Of a DNA stretch of 64,000 nt, positions 42,524-52,100 are shown in pieces. Below the pieces are notes generated by a model. That model was not told where the DNA came from and ran no database searches. It saw nothing but the letters and a program-made list of their open reading frames with translations. Position 1 is the stretch's first letter, and the number at the start of each line of letters is the position of its first letter. Made by a program: the position numbers and the translations under genes. The stretch comes from Burkholderia lata (GTDB lineage: Bacteria > Pseudomonadota > Gammaproteobacteria > Burkholderiales > Burkholderiaceae): assembly GCF_902499335.1 (NCBI RefSeq), contig NZ_CABVQK010000018.1:1-64000 (forward strand). Direction: 5' to 3'.

Positions 42524-43177
42524 ATGAATCGACTGTGCAAGTCTCTGATGGTGCTTCAGGTTGCAGCAGGGTTCGTAGGTTTCGTAGCGGAGGCAAACGC
42601 GGCGGATGCGGCAAAGCCGGATCTCGACCGTGGCAAGGCAATTGCCGGGCAGGTATGCGCGTCGTGTCACGGCGCCGACGGCAATAGCGCGTCGGGCAGT
42701 TTCCCGAAGCTTGCCGGCCAGCATCCCGAATATCTGGTCAAGCAGTTGAACGACTTCAAGGCGCAGCCGGGCGCGAAGGGGCCGGTGCGGAACAACGCGG
42801 TGATGGTCGGATTCGCGAGCGCACTGAGCGCGGACGACATGCGCAACGTCGCCGCGTACTACGGAGCGCAGACGACGAAGCTCGGCACCGCACGCGATGC
42901 GGCGACCGTGCCGATCGGCCAGAAGATCTATCGCGGCGGCATCGCGGAGAAAGGCGTACCCGCCTGCGCGAGCTGCCACGGGCCGACCGGGCAGGGGCTT
43001 CCGGTTCAGTACCCGCGTCTGTCGGGGCAATGGGCCGATTACACGGTCGCGCAGTTGACCGCGTTCCAGCAGGGTGCCGGCGCGCGCAACAACAACGAGG
43101 CGATGCATCAGATCGCGACGCGGTTGTCGGACAACGAGATCAAGGCCGTCGCGGATTACATCGCGGGCCTGCGTTGA
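42524..43177 (+). CDS. Dihaem cytochrome c4
   Basis: Periplasmic or membrane-associated dihaem electron carrier feeding terminal oxidases. 217 residues from ATG 42524 (an in-frame GTG at 42518 is less likely). Signal peptide to about residue 27 (AEANA). Two haem-binding CASCH motifs at 45-49 and 148-152 in two homologous halves, each followed by a methionine ligand candidate. Followed by a terminator and then by the resB-ccsB genes that attach its haems. Confidence 0.93.
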   Translation: MNRLCKSLMVLQVAAGFVGFVAEANAADAAKPDLDRGKAIAGQVCASCHGADGNSASGSFPKLAGQHPEYLVKQLNDFKAQPGAKGPVRNNAVMVGFASALSADDMRNVAAYYGAQTTKLGTARDAATVPIGQKIYRGGIAEKGVPACASCHGPTGQGLPVQYPRLSGQWADYTVAQLTAFQQGAGARNNNEAMHQIATRLSDNEIKAVADYIAGLR

Positions 43178-43232
43178 GCGGTCAGCCGCGAGAATAACCG
43201 GGCGCCCGAAGGGCGGCCGGCGTCAGAACAAG

Positions 43233-43278
43233 AAAAGGGTGGGGCGCCGCACTATTGCGGTCGCCTTACCCTTTTTTG
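43233..43278 (+). terminator. Cytochrome c4 gene terminator
   Basis: Long interrupted stem (AAAAGGGT..GGCG.CCGC with GCGG.CGCC..ACCCTTTT) around ACTATT, and T6 at 43272-43277. Confidence 0.85.
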
Positions 43279-43404
43279 TTGTCAGCACTCGCCGGGCCGA
43301 GCCAAGCCAGCCAGGATGAAGAGGCATGCTGGGAATGGGGGGCTGCGCCCCTCAAAGCGAACATAGTGAGCGTTGGGGGCTGTTTCCCCTTAGTCGGAGT
43401 TTGA

Positions 43405-45621
43405 ATGAGCGTTACCACGTCGGGGTTGCAGTCGAAGTCGGGTCAGGGTGCGTCGAAGCGCGCGGTCGAGCTGCTGAGCTCGATGCGCTTCGCAATTGCG
43501 CTGCTGGTGGTGCTGTCGATTGCGAGCATCATCGGCACGGTCCTGACCCAGGACGATCCGTATCCGAACTACGTGAACCAGTTCGGGCCGTTCTGGGCGG
43601 ACATCTTCCGCTCGCTCGGCCTGTACAACGTGTACAGCGCGTGGTGGTTCATGCTGATCCTGATCTTCCTCGTCGTGTCGATCTCGCTGTGTGTGATCCG
43701 CAACGCGCCGAAGATGCTCGCCGATGCGAAGAGCTGGAAGGACAAGGTTCGCGAAGGCAGCCTGCGCGCGTTCCACCACAAGGCCGAATACACGACTTCC
43801 GGCACCCGCGCGACGGTCGCGGCGACGCTCGCCACGTTCGTCACCAAGGCCGGCTACAAGCACATCGTGCGTGAGAACGACGGCGCGACGCTGATTTCCG
43901 CGAAGCGCGGCGCGATGACCAAGTGGGGCTACATCTCCGCGCACCTGGCGATCGTCGTGATCTGTATCGGCGGCCTGCTCGACAGCAACCTGCCGATCAA
44001 ATTCCAGATGTGGATGTTCGGCAAGAGCCCGGTCAACACGAGCGCGACGATCAGCGAGATCTCGCCCGACCATCGACTGTCCGCGTCGAACCCGACGTTC
44101 CGCGGCTACGCGTGGGTGCCCGAGGGGCAGTTCGTGTCGACCGCGATCCTGAACCAGCCGAGCGGCTCGCTGATCCAGGACCTGCCGTTCTCGATCCAGC
44201 TCAACAAGTTCATCGTCGACTACTACACGACGGGCATGCCGAAGCTGTTCGCGAGCGATATCGTCGTGATCGATCGCGAGACCGGCCAGAAGATCCCGGC
44301 GCGCGTCGAGGTCAACAAGCCGTTCACGTACAAGGGCGTGTCGATCTACCAGTCGAGCTTCCAGGACGGCGGCTCGCAGATGCAGATGACGGCCTACCCG
44401 ATGACGGGCGGCAACGCGAAGACCTTCCCCGTGAAGGGCACGATCGGCAGTTCGGCGCCGCTGCAGATGCCGGGCAACGATGGCGACACGATCGAGTTCT
44501 CCGATTTCCGCGCGATCAACGTCGAGAACATGGCCGACGCGAACGGCAAGCCGGACGTGCGCGGTGTCGCGACGACGAGTTCGCTGAAGGAAGTGTTCGA
44601 CGAACGCCTCGGCTCCGGCGCGAAGACGTCGAAGCCGACGCAGCTCCACAACATCGGCCCGTCCGTGCAGTACAAGATCCGCGGCAAGGACGGCCAGGCG
44701 CGCGAATTCAACAACTACATGCTGCCCGTCGACATGAAGGGCGAGCGCGTGTTCCTTGCCGGCGTGCGTGCGAGCCCGAACGACCCGTTCCGCTACATGC
44801 GGATTCCGGCCGACAGCCAGGATTCGATCGGCGAATGGATGCACCTGCGCGCCGCGCTCGAGGATCCGTCCGCGCGTGCCGAAGCCGCTGCGCGCTTCGC
44901 GCAGCGTTCGCTGCCGGGCACCGACGCATCGCTGCGCAGCCGCCTGCAGGACAGCGCATTGAAGGTGCTGACCCTTTTTGCGGCGAGCGACGACAGCGTG
45001 GGCCGCGGCGCTGATGGCCAGCCGATCGGCGGCTTCCAGGCCGTGGCGACGTTCATCGACCGCTCGGTGCCCAAGGCCGAGCAGGAGAAGGCCGCGAGCC
45101 TGCTGCTGCGCATGCTCGAAGGCTCGATGTGGGAGGTCTGGCAGATCGCGCGCGAGCGTGCGGGCGAGCCGGCGGCGCAGCAGGGCACCGACACGATCCG
45201 CTTCGTGCAGAACGCGATCAACGCGCTATCCGACAGCTTTTTGTATGGATCGCCGGTCTATTTGCAGCTTGATTCATTCAAGCAGGTGCAAGCTTCGGTA
45301 TTTCAGTTGACGCGCGCACCCGGCAAGAATCTGGTGTATCTTGGCAGCCTGCTGCTGGTCGCCGGCATCTTCTCGATGTTCTACGTGCGCGAGCGGCGCC
45401 TCTGGTTCTGGCTGAAGGACGCCGGTTCGGGCGTCGATGTGGTGATGGCAATGTCCTCGGCCCGCAAGACCTTCGATTTCGAGAAAGAATTCGTGCAGAC
45501 GCGCGACGCGGCCGGTGCCGCCTTGCACGCCGCACCTCGCGACGCCGCGCCGGCCGGTGCGGCATCGACGGCCCGTCCGCCTGCCGGCGGCGGTTCCGAT
45601 TCCGAGAATTCCACCCGGTAA
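43405..45621 (+). CDS. resB: Cytochrome c biogenesis protein ResB (Ccs1)
   Basis: Membrane component of system II cytochrome c maturation; with CcsB it exports haem and ligates it to CXXCH apocytochromes. 738 residues. Three membrane segments in the N-terminal part (about 28-45, 83-105, 170-190), a large periplasmic region, and a further segment near 640-660 (NLVYLGSLLLVAGIFSMFYV). It lacks a fused CcsA domain, so it works with the separate ccsB 4 nt downstream. ATG start at 43405 with GGAG in front. Confidence 0.94.
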   Translation: MSVTTSGLQSKSGQGASKRAVELLSSMRFAIALLVVLSIASIIGTVLTQDDPYPNYVNQFGPFWADIFRSLGLYNVYSAWWFMLILIFLVVSISLCVIRNAPKMLADAKSWKDKVREGSLRAFHHKAEYTTSGTRATVAATLATFVTKAGYKHIVRENDGATLISAKRGAMTKWGYISAHLAIVVICIGGLLDSNLPIKFQMWMFGKSPVNTSATISEISPDHRLSASNPTFRGYAWVPEGQFVSTAILNQPSGSLIQDLPFSIQLNKFIVDYYTTGMPKLFASDIVVIDRETGQKIPARVEVNKPFTYKGVSIYQSSFQDGGSQMQMTAYPMTGGNAKTFPVKGTIGSSAPLQMPGNDGDTIEFSDFRAINVENMADANGKPDVRGVATTSSLKEVFDERLGSGAKTSKPTQLHNIGPSVQYKIRGKDGQAREFNNYMLPVDMKGERVFLAGVRASPNDPFRYMRIPADSQDSIGEWMHLRAALEDPSARAEAAARFAQRSLPGTDASLRSRLQDSALKVLTLFAASDDSVGRGADGQPIGGFQAVATFIDRSVPKAEQEKAASLLLRMLEGSMWEVWQIARERAGEPAAQQGTDTIRFVQNAINALSDSFLYGSPVYLQLDSFKQVQASVFQLTRAPGKNLVYLGSLLLVAGIFSMFYVRERRLWFWLKDAGSGVDVVMAMSSARKTFDFEKEFVQTRDAAGAALHAAPRDAAPAGAASTARPPAGGGSDSENSTR

Positions 45622-45625
45622 CATC

Positions 45626-46816
45626 ATGGATCTCACGCAAGTTTCCTCTTCCCATCGGGCGTCGGCCCAGGCTCCGGTTACGGCGCCGCTGTTCGACGAC
45701 CGTCCGTTCCTCGCGCGCCTGTCGCTGCTCGACTGGCTGTTCGCACTGGCGCTCGTGGTGGGCGCGGGCTATGCGCTCGTGCACTACAACGAGCACATGG
45801 ATTACTACGACAAGGCGGTGATGATCGGCACCGCGCCGGCGCTCATCGCGCTCGGCTGGCGCTGGAAGCCCGCGCGGCTGATGATGGCGTCGATCGCCGT
45901 GCTGGCGCTGCTGTCGATCCAGATCTATCAGGGCGATCTCGCGCGCGCCGATTCGGCGTTCTTCCTCAAGTACTTCCTGTCGAGCCAGTCCGCGATCCTG
46001 TGGATGAGCGCACTGTTCGTGCTCGCGACGATCTTCTACTGGATCGGCTTGCTCGCGCGCTCGGAGTCGGGCTCCGCGATCGGCCAGAAGCTCACGTGGG
46101 TCGCCGTGCTGATGGGCTTCACCGGCCTGATGGTGCGCTGGTACGAGTCCTACCTGATCGGTGCGGACGTCGGGCACATTCCGGTGTCGAACCTGTATGA
46201 AGTGTTCGTGCTGTTCAGCCTGATCACCGCGCTGCTCTATCTGTATTACGAAGGCCACTACGGCACGCGCGCGCTCGGCGCGTTCGTGCTGCTGGTGATC
46301 AGTGCGGCCGTCGGCTTCCTGATGTGGTACTCGGTCGCGCGCGACGCGCAGCAGATCCAGCCGCTCGTGCCGGCACTGCAGAGCTGGTGGATGAAGATCC
46401 ACGTGCCGGCGAACTTCATCGGCTACGGCAGCTTCGCGCTGTCGGCGATGGTGTCGGTCGCGTACCTGATGAAGGAGCGCGGCGTGCTCGCGGATCGCCT
46501 GCCGACGCTCGAGGTGCTCGACGACGTGATGTACAAGTCGATCGCGGTCGGTTTCGCGTTCTTCACGATCGCGACGATCCTCGGCGCGCTGTGGGCCGCC
46601 GAAGCATGGGGCGGCTACTGGAGCTGGGACCCGAAGGAAACCTGGGCGCTTATCGTGTGGCTCAACTACGCGGCGTGGCTGCACATGCGCCTGATGAAGG
46701 GGCTGCGCGGCACGGTGGCCGCATGGTGGGCGCTCACGGGCCTGCTCGTGACGACCTTCGCGTTCCTCGGCGTCAACATGTTCCTGTCCGGGCTGCACAG
46801 CTACGGCAAGCTGTAA
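45626..46816 (+). CDS. ccsB: Cytochrome c maturation haem-handling protein CcsB/CcsA (ResC)
   Basis: Partner of ResB. 396 residues from ATG 45626, just after the resB stop; an upstream extension overlapping resB is unsupported. Many membrane segments, and the haem-binding WWD motif WGGYWSWDPKETW at 328-340 with flanking conserved histidines. Ala-rich C-terminus ends after the last helix. A terminator follows. Confidence 0.94.
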   Translation: MDLTQVSSSHRASAQAPVTAPLFDDRPFLARLSLLDWLFALALVVGAGYALVHYNEHMDYYDKAVMIGTAPALIALGWRWKPARLMMASIAVLALLSIQIYQGDLARADSAFFLKYFLSSQSAILWMSALFVLATIFYWIGLLARSESGSAIGQKLTWVAVLMGFTGLMVRWYESYLIGADVGHIPVSNLYEVFVLFSLITALLYLYYEGHYGTRALGAFVLLVISAAVGFLMWYSVARDAQQIQPLVPALQSWWMKIHVPANFIGYGSFALSAMVSVAYLMKERGVLADRLPTLEVLDDVMYKSIAVGFAFFTIATILGALWAAEAWGGYWSWDPKETWALIVWLNYAAWLHMRLMKGLRGTVAAWWALTGLLVTTFAFLGVNMFLSGLHSYGKL

Positions 46817-46841
46817 GATTTCCGCTGTTCGTCCGACTATG

Positions 46842-46879
46842 AAACCGCCGGTGCACTGCGTGCCCGGCGGTTTTCTTTT
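46842..46879 (+). terminator. resB-ccsB terminator
   Basis: 10-bp stem AAACCGCCGG/CCGGCGGTTT (46842-46851 with 46864-46873) with an inner GCAC/GTGC pairing, then TTTTCTTTT. Confidence 0.9.
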
Positions 46880-46974
46880 GTAACGGGCGGGCGGTCCGGG
46901 CGTCGAACGGCGCAAGACGGGTCGGGTCGAACGCTCATGAAGCTGCGCGCGGCGCATGCAGGAGGAGCAGTACG

Positions 46975-47970
46975 ATGTGGATCAAACGCCCTTTGCGAAA
47001 CGTACTGACCGGCGGCGATATCGCACCCGGCGAAATCACGCCGCGTGCGGTCTTCGAGAACCGGCGGCGCGTATTGCAGGCGGCCGGCCTCGCTGCGGCG
47101 GGCGGGCTGCTCGGCGGCAGCGGCGCAGCATTGGCCGCCTATGCGTCGCCCGATGCGCGGGCCGCGAAGCTCGCGGCGAAAACGAATCCGAAGTTCGTCG
47201 CGGCCGACAAGGTGACGCCGTTCAAGGACATCACGTCCTACAACAACTTCTACGAATTCGGCACCGACAAGAGTGATCCCGCGCAGAACGCCGGCACGTT
47301 GCGGCCGCGCCCGTGGCGCGTGAGCGTCGAGGGCGAGGTGCTGCATCCGAAGGTGTTCGATCTCGACGAACTGCTGAAGCTCGCGCCGCTCGAGGAGCGT
47401 GTGTACCGGCTGCGCTGTGTCGAGGGATGGTCGATGGTGATCCCGTGGGTCGGCGTGCCGCTGTCCGAGTTGATCAAGCGCGTGCAGCCGACCGGCAACG
47501 CGAAATACGTGCAGTTCATCACGCTGGCCGATCCGTCGCAGATGCCCGGCCTCTCGACGCCCGTGCTCGACTGGCCGTACTCGGAAGGCCTGCGGATGGA
47601 CGAGGCGATGAATCCGCTGACGCTGCTGACGTTGGGCGTCTACGGTCAAGTGCTGCCGAACCAGAACGGCGCGCCGGTGCGGATCGTCGTGCCGTGGAAG
47701 TACGGTTTCAAGAGCGCGAAGTCGCTCGTGAAGATCCGCTTCGTCGACAAGCAGCCGAAGACGAGCTGGAACACGTACGCGTCGAACGAGTACGGCTTCT
47801 ATTCGAACGTGAACCCGAACGTCGATCATCCGCGCTGGAGCCAGGCGACCGAGCGGCGCATCGGCGAGGACGGCTTTTTCACCCCGAAGCGCAAGACACT
47901 GATGTTCAACGGCTACGGCGATCTCGTCGCGTCGATGTATCAGGGCATGGACCTGAAGAAGAATTTCTGA
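46975..47970 (+). CDS. msrP: Protein-methionine sulfoxide reductase catalytic subunit MsrP (YedY)
   Basis: Periplasmic molybdenum enzyme that reduces oxidised methionines in envelope proteins. 331 residues with a Tat signal (twin Arg in ENRRRVLQAAG, about 28-38) and the molybdenum-ligating Cys148 in RCVEGW. Pairs with the haem membrane subunit MsrQ directly downstream. Start ATG with AGGAGGAG in front. Formerly annotated as a sulfite oxidase-like protein. Confidence 0.95.
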   Translation: MWIKRPLRNVLTGGDIAPGEITPRAVFENRRRVLQAAGLAAAGGLLGGSGAALAAYASPDARAAKLAAKTNPKFVAADKVTPFKDITSYNNFYEFGTDKSDPAQNAGTLRPRPWRVSVEGEVLHPKVFDLDELLKLAPLEERVYRLRCVEGWSMVIPWVGVPLSELIKRVQPTGNAKYVQFITLADPSQMPGLSTPVLDWPYSEGLRMDEAMNPLTLLTLGVYGQVLPNQNGAPVRIVVPWKYGFKSAKSLVKIRFVDKQPKTSWNTYASNEYGFYSNVNPNVDHPRWSQATERRIGEDGFFTPKRKTLMFNGYGDLVASMYQGMDLKKNF

Positions 47971-47978
47971 GGGCGACG

Positions 47979-48677
47979 GTGAGAAACGACATGCCTCCTT
48001 CGACGCTGACGGCCGCGCCCACAGCCGGCGCCAGCCCGGCTGCACGTGCCGCGCGGGCCGGTGCGGTCCGTCCCGCTGCCCCACGCTGGCTCGCGCCGGC
48101 CAAGGTGCTGGTTTTCGCGGCCGGCCTTTATCCGCTCGCGCGTCTCGTGCTGTTCGGGCTGACCGACCGGCTCGGCGCGAATCCGATCGAGTTCATCACC
48201 CGCTCGACGGGCCTCTGGACGCTCGTGATGCTGTGCGTCACGCTCGCCGTCACGCCGCTTCGGCGCATGACCGGGTTCGCCACGCTGTTGCGCTTTCGCC
48301 GGATGATCGGGCTGTTCGCATTCTTTTACACGACGCTGCACTTCACGACCTACCTGTGGTTCGACAAGTGGTTCGACGTCGTTGCGATCCTGAAGGACGT
48401 CGGCAAGCGCCCGTTCATCACGGTCGGTTTCGCCGCGTTCGTACTGCTGATTCCGCTCGCGGCAACGTCGCCGCGAGCGATGGTGCGCCGGCTCGGCCGC
48501 CACTGGGCGACGCTGCACAGCGCGATCTACGCGATCGTGCTGTTCGGTGTGCTGCACTTCTGGTGGATGAGGGCCGGCAAGCACAATCTCGCGCAACCGA
48601 AGCTGTATGCGGTGATCGTCGCTGTGCTGCTCGGCTGGCGGCTCATTGCATGGGGATGGCGGCGCGTGCGCGCGTGA
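47979..48677 (+). CDS. msrQ: MsrQ haem-binding membrane subunit (YedZ)
   Basis: Inner-membrane b-type haem protein that passes quinol-derived electrons to MsrP. 232 residues from GTG 47979 (GAGGG six to ten nt upstream); ATG 47991 (228 residues) is equally possible. About six membrane segments of the ferric-reductase-like type; haem ligand histidines appear in FFYTTLHFTTYLW, RHWATLHSAIYAI and FGVLHFWW. 8 nt after msrP. Confidence 0.92.
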   Translation: MRNDMPPSTLTAAPTAGASPAARAARAGAVRPAAPRWLAPAKVLVFAAGLYPLARLVLFGLTDRLGANPIEFITRSTGLWTLVMLCVTLAVTPLRRMTGFATLLRFRRMIGLFAFFYTTLHFTTYLWFDKWFDVVAILKDVGKRPFITVGFAAFVLLIPLAATSPRAMVRRLGRHWATLHSAIYAIVLFGVLHFWWMRAGKHNLAQPKLYAVIVAVLLGWRLIAWGWRRVRA

Positions 48678-48695
48678 CGGTGCGCCTGAAAAACA

Positions 48696-48723
48696 AAAGG
48701 CGATGACCGGGAAGTCATCGCCT
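48696..48723. terminator. Bidirectional terminator between msrQ and lptM
   Basis: Perfect 11-bp stem (48696-48706 with 48713-48723). The minus strand carries a good T-rich tail (TTTTGTTTTT), the plus strand TTGTTT. Serves both converging genes. Confidence 0.8.
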
Positions 48724-48753
48724 TGTTTCGTGAGCCGTGCAGGCGGCGCGTCG

Positions 48754-49032
48754 TTACTTCGCGACGGCCGGGCTCGACGCCGGAGCGGGCATGGACGATG
48801 CCCCGCTCGACAATTCGGGTGACAGCGTGAGCGGCGTACCGGACGAATCGGGCACACTGTCGGACGACGCGTTTTCATCGGTCGGCTTCACGTCCGACGG
48901 CGGTGCGTCCTGCTGCTGAAGTGGCTTGGGCATCGGAGGCACGGTGGGCAGGTAGAGCGCGCCGCTTTGACCGCAGCCGGCAAGAATCGCCAAAGCCGCT
49001 ACAATCGCGCTCATCCGGAAAACGACTCGCAT
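48754..49032 (-). CDS. lptM: LPS assembly lipoprotein LptM (YifL-like)
   Basis: Small lipoprotein; in E. coli LptM promotes oxidative maturation of the LptD/E lipopolysaccharide translocon. 92 residues from ATG 49032. Lipobox LAGC with Cys20, followed by the family signature CGQSGALYLPTVP, then a Ser/Pro/Asp-rich low-complexity tail (about 40-92). Divergent from cyaY with a 36-nt gap, the classical cyaY-yifL neighbourhood, but the usual partner lysA is not next to it. Confidence 0.88.
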   Translation of the reverse strand: MRVVFRMSAIVAALAILAGCGQSGALYLPTVPPMPKPLQQQDAPPSDVKPTDENASSDSVPDSSGTPLTLSPELSSGASSMPAPASSPAVAK

Positions 49033-49068
49033 GATCGTCCCTGAACAATTGAACCGATAGAGTTTAGC

Positions 49069-49398
49069 ATGTCCGATACCGAATACCTGACCCGTGCCGA
49101 GGCCGTACTGGCGGCCGTCGAGCGTACCGTCGACGACGCCAACGACGGCGATCACGACATCGATCTGGAGCGCAACGGCAGCGTCCTGACGCTGACGTTC
49201 GAGAACGGCTCGAAGATCATCGTCAACCTGCAGCCGCCGATGAAGGAAGTGTGGATCGCCGCGAAGGCGGGCGGTTTCCACTACCGTTTCATCGACGGCG
49301 AATGGCGCGATACGCGCACGGGTACCGAGTTTTTCTCGGCGCTCACCGAATTCGCGACGCAGCAGGCCGGCCTGCCGATCACGTTCAGCGCGCCGTAA
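49069..49398 (+). CDS. cyaY: Iron-sulfur cluster assembly regulator CyaY (frataxin)
   Basis: Binds iron and IscS and modulates cluster assembly. 109 residues. An acidic first helix (about 5-25, rich in Asp and Glu) supplies the iron surface; the beta-sheet signature VLTLTFENGSKIIVNLQPP and the exposed Trp in EVWIAAKAGGFHY are present. Confidence 0.95.
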   Translation: MSDTEYLTRAEAVLAAVERTVDDANDGDHDIDLERNGSVLTLTFENGSKIIVNLQPPMKEVWIAAKAGGFHYRFIDGEWRDTRTGTEFFSALTEFATQQAGLPITFSAP

Positions 49399-49445
49399 CA
49401 GCCCGGGCCGAAGCCGGGGCCGCGCCCCGACGCGTCGTGCCAAAG

Positions 49446-49472
49446 AAAAAGCGCCCCGCGGGGCGCTTTTTT
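49446..49472. terminator. Bidirectional terminator between cyaY and mrcA
   Basis: 11-bp stem (49446-49456 with 49461-49471), CGCG loop, with A-run and T-run at either side, serving the convergent cyaY and mrcA transcripts. Confidence 0.9.
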
Positions 49473-49489
49473 CATGTCCGTGCCGGTGG

Positions 49490-51880
49490 TCAGTGCGCGA
49501 ACAGGTTCATGATGTCCTGCTTTTCCTGCTCGTCGACGTGCGGCACGGTTGCGTCGACGTTCTGCGCGGCCGGTGCTTGCGGTACGCCAACCGTCGACAC
49601 GAAGCCGTGGCCCGGCGCGAACTCGGTGAAGTACAACTCGCCGCCGAGCGATTCGACGCCGTCCGGTACCGTCGGCTTGAACTCGGGCACGCCCTTCAGC
49701 GCGGCGCCCATGTAGTCGATCCAGACCGGCAGCGACAGGCCGCCGCCCGTTTCGCGATCGCCGAGGCTGCGCGGGTTGTCGTAACCGATCCACGCGATCG
49801 CGGCGAGCGTGTGCTGGTAGCCGGCGAACCACGCGTCGTGCGAGTCGTTCGTCGTGCCGGTCTTGCCCGCGAGGTCGGTGCGCTTCAGCACGTTGGTCCG
49901 TGCGCCCGTGCCGCGCTGCGCGACGCTCTGCAGCAGGCTGTTCATCACGTACGCATTGCGCGGGTCGATCGCACGCGGCGCGTTCTGCTCGGCGACGAGC
50001 GGCTGCGCGCGCACGACGATCGCGCCGTTCGGATCGGTGACTTCGGCGATCAGGTACGGATTGACGCGGTAGCCGCCGTTCGCGAAGACCGAGTACGCGC
50101 CCGCCATCTGCAGCGGCGTGACCTGGCCCGCGCCGAGTGCCATCGGCAGGTAGGCCGGATGGCGTTCGGCGTCGAAGCCGAAGCGCGTGATGTACTGCTG
50201 CGCGTACTTCGTGCCGATGTGGTTCAGGATCCGGATCGACACGAGGTTGCGCGAGCGCTGCAGCGCGGTGCGCATCGACATCGGGCCTTCGAAGCCGCCG
50301 CCGTAGTTCTTCGGCTCCCACGGCTGGCCACCCGTTTCTGCCGCGCTGAAATACAGCGGGCCGTCGTTGATCACGGTTGCCGGTCCGAGGCCCTTGTCGA
50401 GCGACGCCGAATAGATGAACGGCTTGAACGACGAACCCGGCTGCCGCCACGCCTGCGTGACGTGGTTGAACTTGTTCTTGTTGTAGTCGAAGCCGCCGAC
50501 GAGCGAGCGGATCGCGCCGTCCTGCGGGACGATCGACAGGAACGCGCCCTCGACCTGCGGCAACTGCGTGATCGACCATTTGCCGGTGTCGTTCTTCACG
50601 ACGCGGACGATCGCGCCCGGGCGGATGCGGCGATTCGGCTGCGCGTTGGCCGACAGCGCGCCCGACGCGAAGCGCAGGTTGTCGCCTTCGATCGTCGCAT
50701 TGCTGCCGTCGATGAACGCAACCGTGATCTGCCGCGGGCTGGCGGCCGTGACGACCGCGGCAATCAGTTCGCCGTTGTCGGGGTGTTCGAGCAGCGCATC
50801 GTCGATTGCCTGTTCGCGGTCGTCGGCACCGGCCGGCAATTCGATGAAGCCTTCCGGCCCTCGATAGCCGTGCCGGCGTTCGTAATCCATGATGCCCTTG
50901 CGCAGCGCGGTGTACGCGACCTGCTGGTCCGCGGAGTCGATCGTCGTGACGACGTTGAAGCCGCGCGTGTAGGTTTCCTCACGGTACTGCGCGTACATCA
51001 TTTGTCGGACCATTTCCGCGACGTACTCGGCGTGCACGCTGAAATCGCGGCCCGGCCCCTTGACGACGAGCGGCTGTGCGACGGCCTCGTCGTACTGCTC
51101 GCGCGAGATGAAGTTCAGCTCGAGCATCCGTTGCAGGATGTATTCCTGGCGCACCTTCGCGCGCTTCGGGTTCACGACCGGGTTGTACGCGGACGGCGCC
51201 TTCGGCAGCCCGGCGAGCATCGCGGCTTCGGCGAGCGTGATGTCCTTCAGGTCCTTGCCGAAATAGACCCGCGCGGCGCTCGCGAAGCCGTACGCGCGCT
51301 GGCCGAGATAGATCTGATTCATGTAGACCTCGAGAATCTGATCCTTCGTCAGCGCACGCTCGATCCGGTACGCGAGCAGCATCTCGTAGATCTTGCGCGT
51401 GTAGGTCTTCTCGCTCGACAGGAAGAAGTTGCGCGCGACCTGCATCGTGATCGTGCTCGCACCCTGCGACGCATGGCCGTTCGTCAGCGCGACGATGCCG
51501 GCGCGGACGATGCCGGTGAGGTCGACGCCGCCGTGATCGTAGAAGCGCGCGTCCTCGATCGCGAGGATCGCCTTCTTCAGCGAGTCGGGCACGTCCTTGA
51601 AATGGACGACGTCGCGGCGCTCTTCACCGAATTCGCCGATCAGCACGTGATCGGACGTATAGATGCGCAGCGGCACCTTCGGCCGATAGTCGGTCAGCGC
51701 GTCGAGCGACGGCATGTTCGGCCACGCGACGACGAGCGCGTAGCCGAGCACGAGGCCGCCGGCCACGACGAGCGCGACGCACATCGTGGCGAATCCGAGC
51801 AGGACTTTTTGCCACCAGGGCCGCTTCTTCGGCTCCGGGGCGGGAGGCGGGGACGTAGGAGTCGTGGATTGCATAGGCAT
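49490..51880 (-). CDS. mrcA: Penicillin-binding protein 1A
   Basis: Bifunctional peptidoglycan glycosyltransferase/transpeptidase. 796 residues: proline-rich cytosolic N-terminus, one membrane anchor (about 26-52), glycosyltransferase domain with the catalytic Glu109 (AIEDARFYDH), an OB-like insert, and the transpeptidase domain with Ser483-x-x-Lys486 (PGSSFKP) and KTG at 673-675. Divergent from pilM as in many proteobacteria (ponA-pilMNOPQ). Confidence 0.96.
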   Translation of the reverse strand: MPMQSTTPTSPPPAPEPKKRPWWQKVLLGFATMCVALVVAGGLVLGYALVVAWPNMPSLDALTDYRPKVPLRIYTSDHVLIGEFGEERRDVVHFKDVPDSLKKAILAIEDARFYDHGGVDLTGIVRAGIVALTNGHASQGASTITMQVARNFFLSSEKTYTRKIYEMLLAYRIERALTKDQILEVYMNQIYLGQRAYGFASAARVYFGKDLKDITLAEAAMLAGLPKAPSAYNPVVNPKRAKVRQEYILQRMLELNFISREQYDEAVAQPLVVKGPGRDFSVHAEYVAEMVRQMMYAQYREETYTRGFNVVTTIDSADQQVAYTALRKGIMDYERRHGYRGPEGFIELPAGADDREQAIDDALLEHPDNGELIAAVVTAASPRQITVAFIDGSNATIEGDNLRFASGALSANAQPNRRIRPGAIVRVVKNDTGKWSITQLPQVEGAFLSIVPQDGAIRSLVGGFDYNKNKFNHVTQAWRQPGSSFKPFIYSASLDKGLGPATVINDGPLYFSAAETGGQPWEPKNYGGGFEGPMSMRTALQRSRNLVSIRILNHIGTKYAQQYITRFGFDAERHPAYLPMALGAGQVTPLQMAGAYSVFANGGYRVNPYLIAEVTDPNGAIVVRAQPLVAEQNAPRAIDPRNAYVMNSLLQSVAQRGTGARTNVLKRTDLAGKTGTTNDSHDAWFAGYQHTLAAIAWIGYDNPRSLGDRETGGGLSLPVWIDYMGAALKGVPEFKPTVPDGVESLGGELYFTEFAPGHGFVSTVGVPQAPAAQNVDATVPHVDEQEKQDIMNLFAH

Positions 51881-51899
51881 ACCGGAAAACAGTCCCGCG

Positions 51900-51905
51900 A
51901 TTATA
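51900..51905 (-). promoter_or_regulatory. Candidate -10 of mrcA promoter
   Basis: TATAAT on the minus strand, 20 nt upstream of the mrcA start codon. The matching -35 is poor, so confidence is limited; it would give a very short 5' leader. Confidence 0.4.
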
Positions 51906-52100
51906 GCTGCCCGGTAAGACCGGTCCTGACGCGGGGGCCGCCCGCCCCGAAGCCGCGGGCTGGCGTACTTCCAGCATAGCCCGCGCGAGGCCGTCGGAAG
52001 CGGATGCTGGCCGTTAGGCCGACTGTCGGCCGCACGCGCCGCTTTGCAGAATCAGGTCTCGGAAACGCGGCATGGGCCGCGACGATTTCGGGAGGCTGGG

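Noticed and set aside
45515..45625. Upstream extension of ccsB into resB
   Set aside because: Arg/Pro-rich out-of-frame translation of the resB C-terminus; ATG 45626 directly follows the resB stop.
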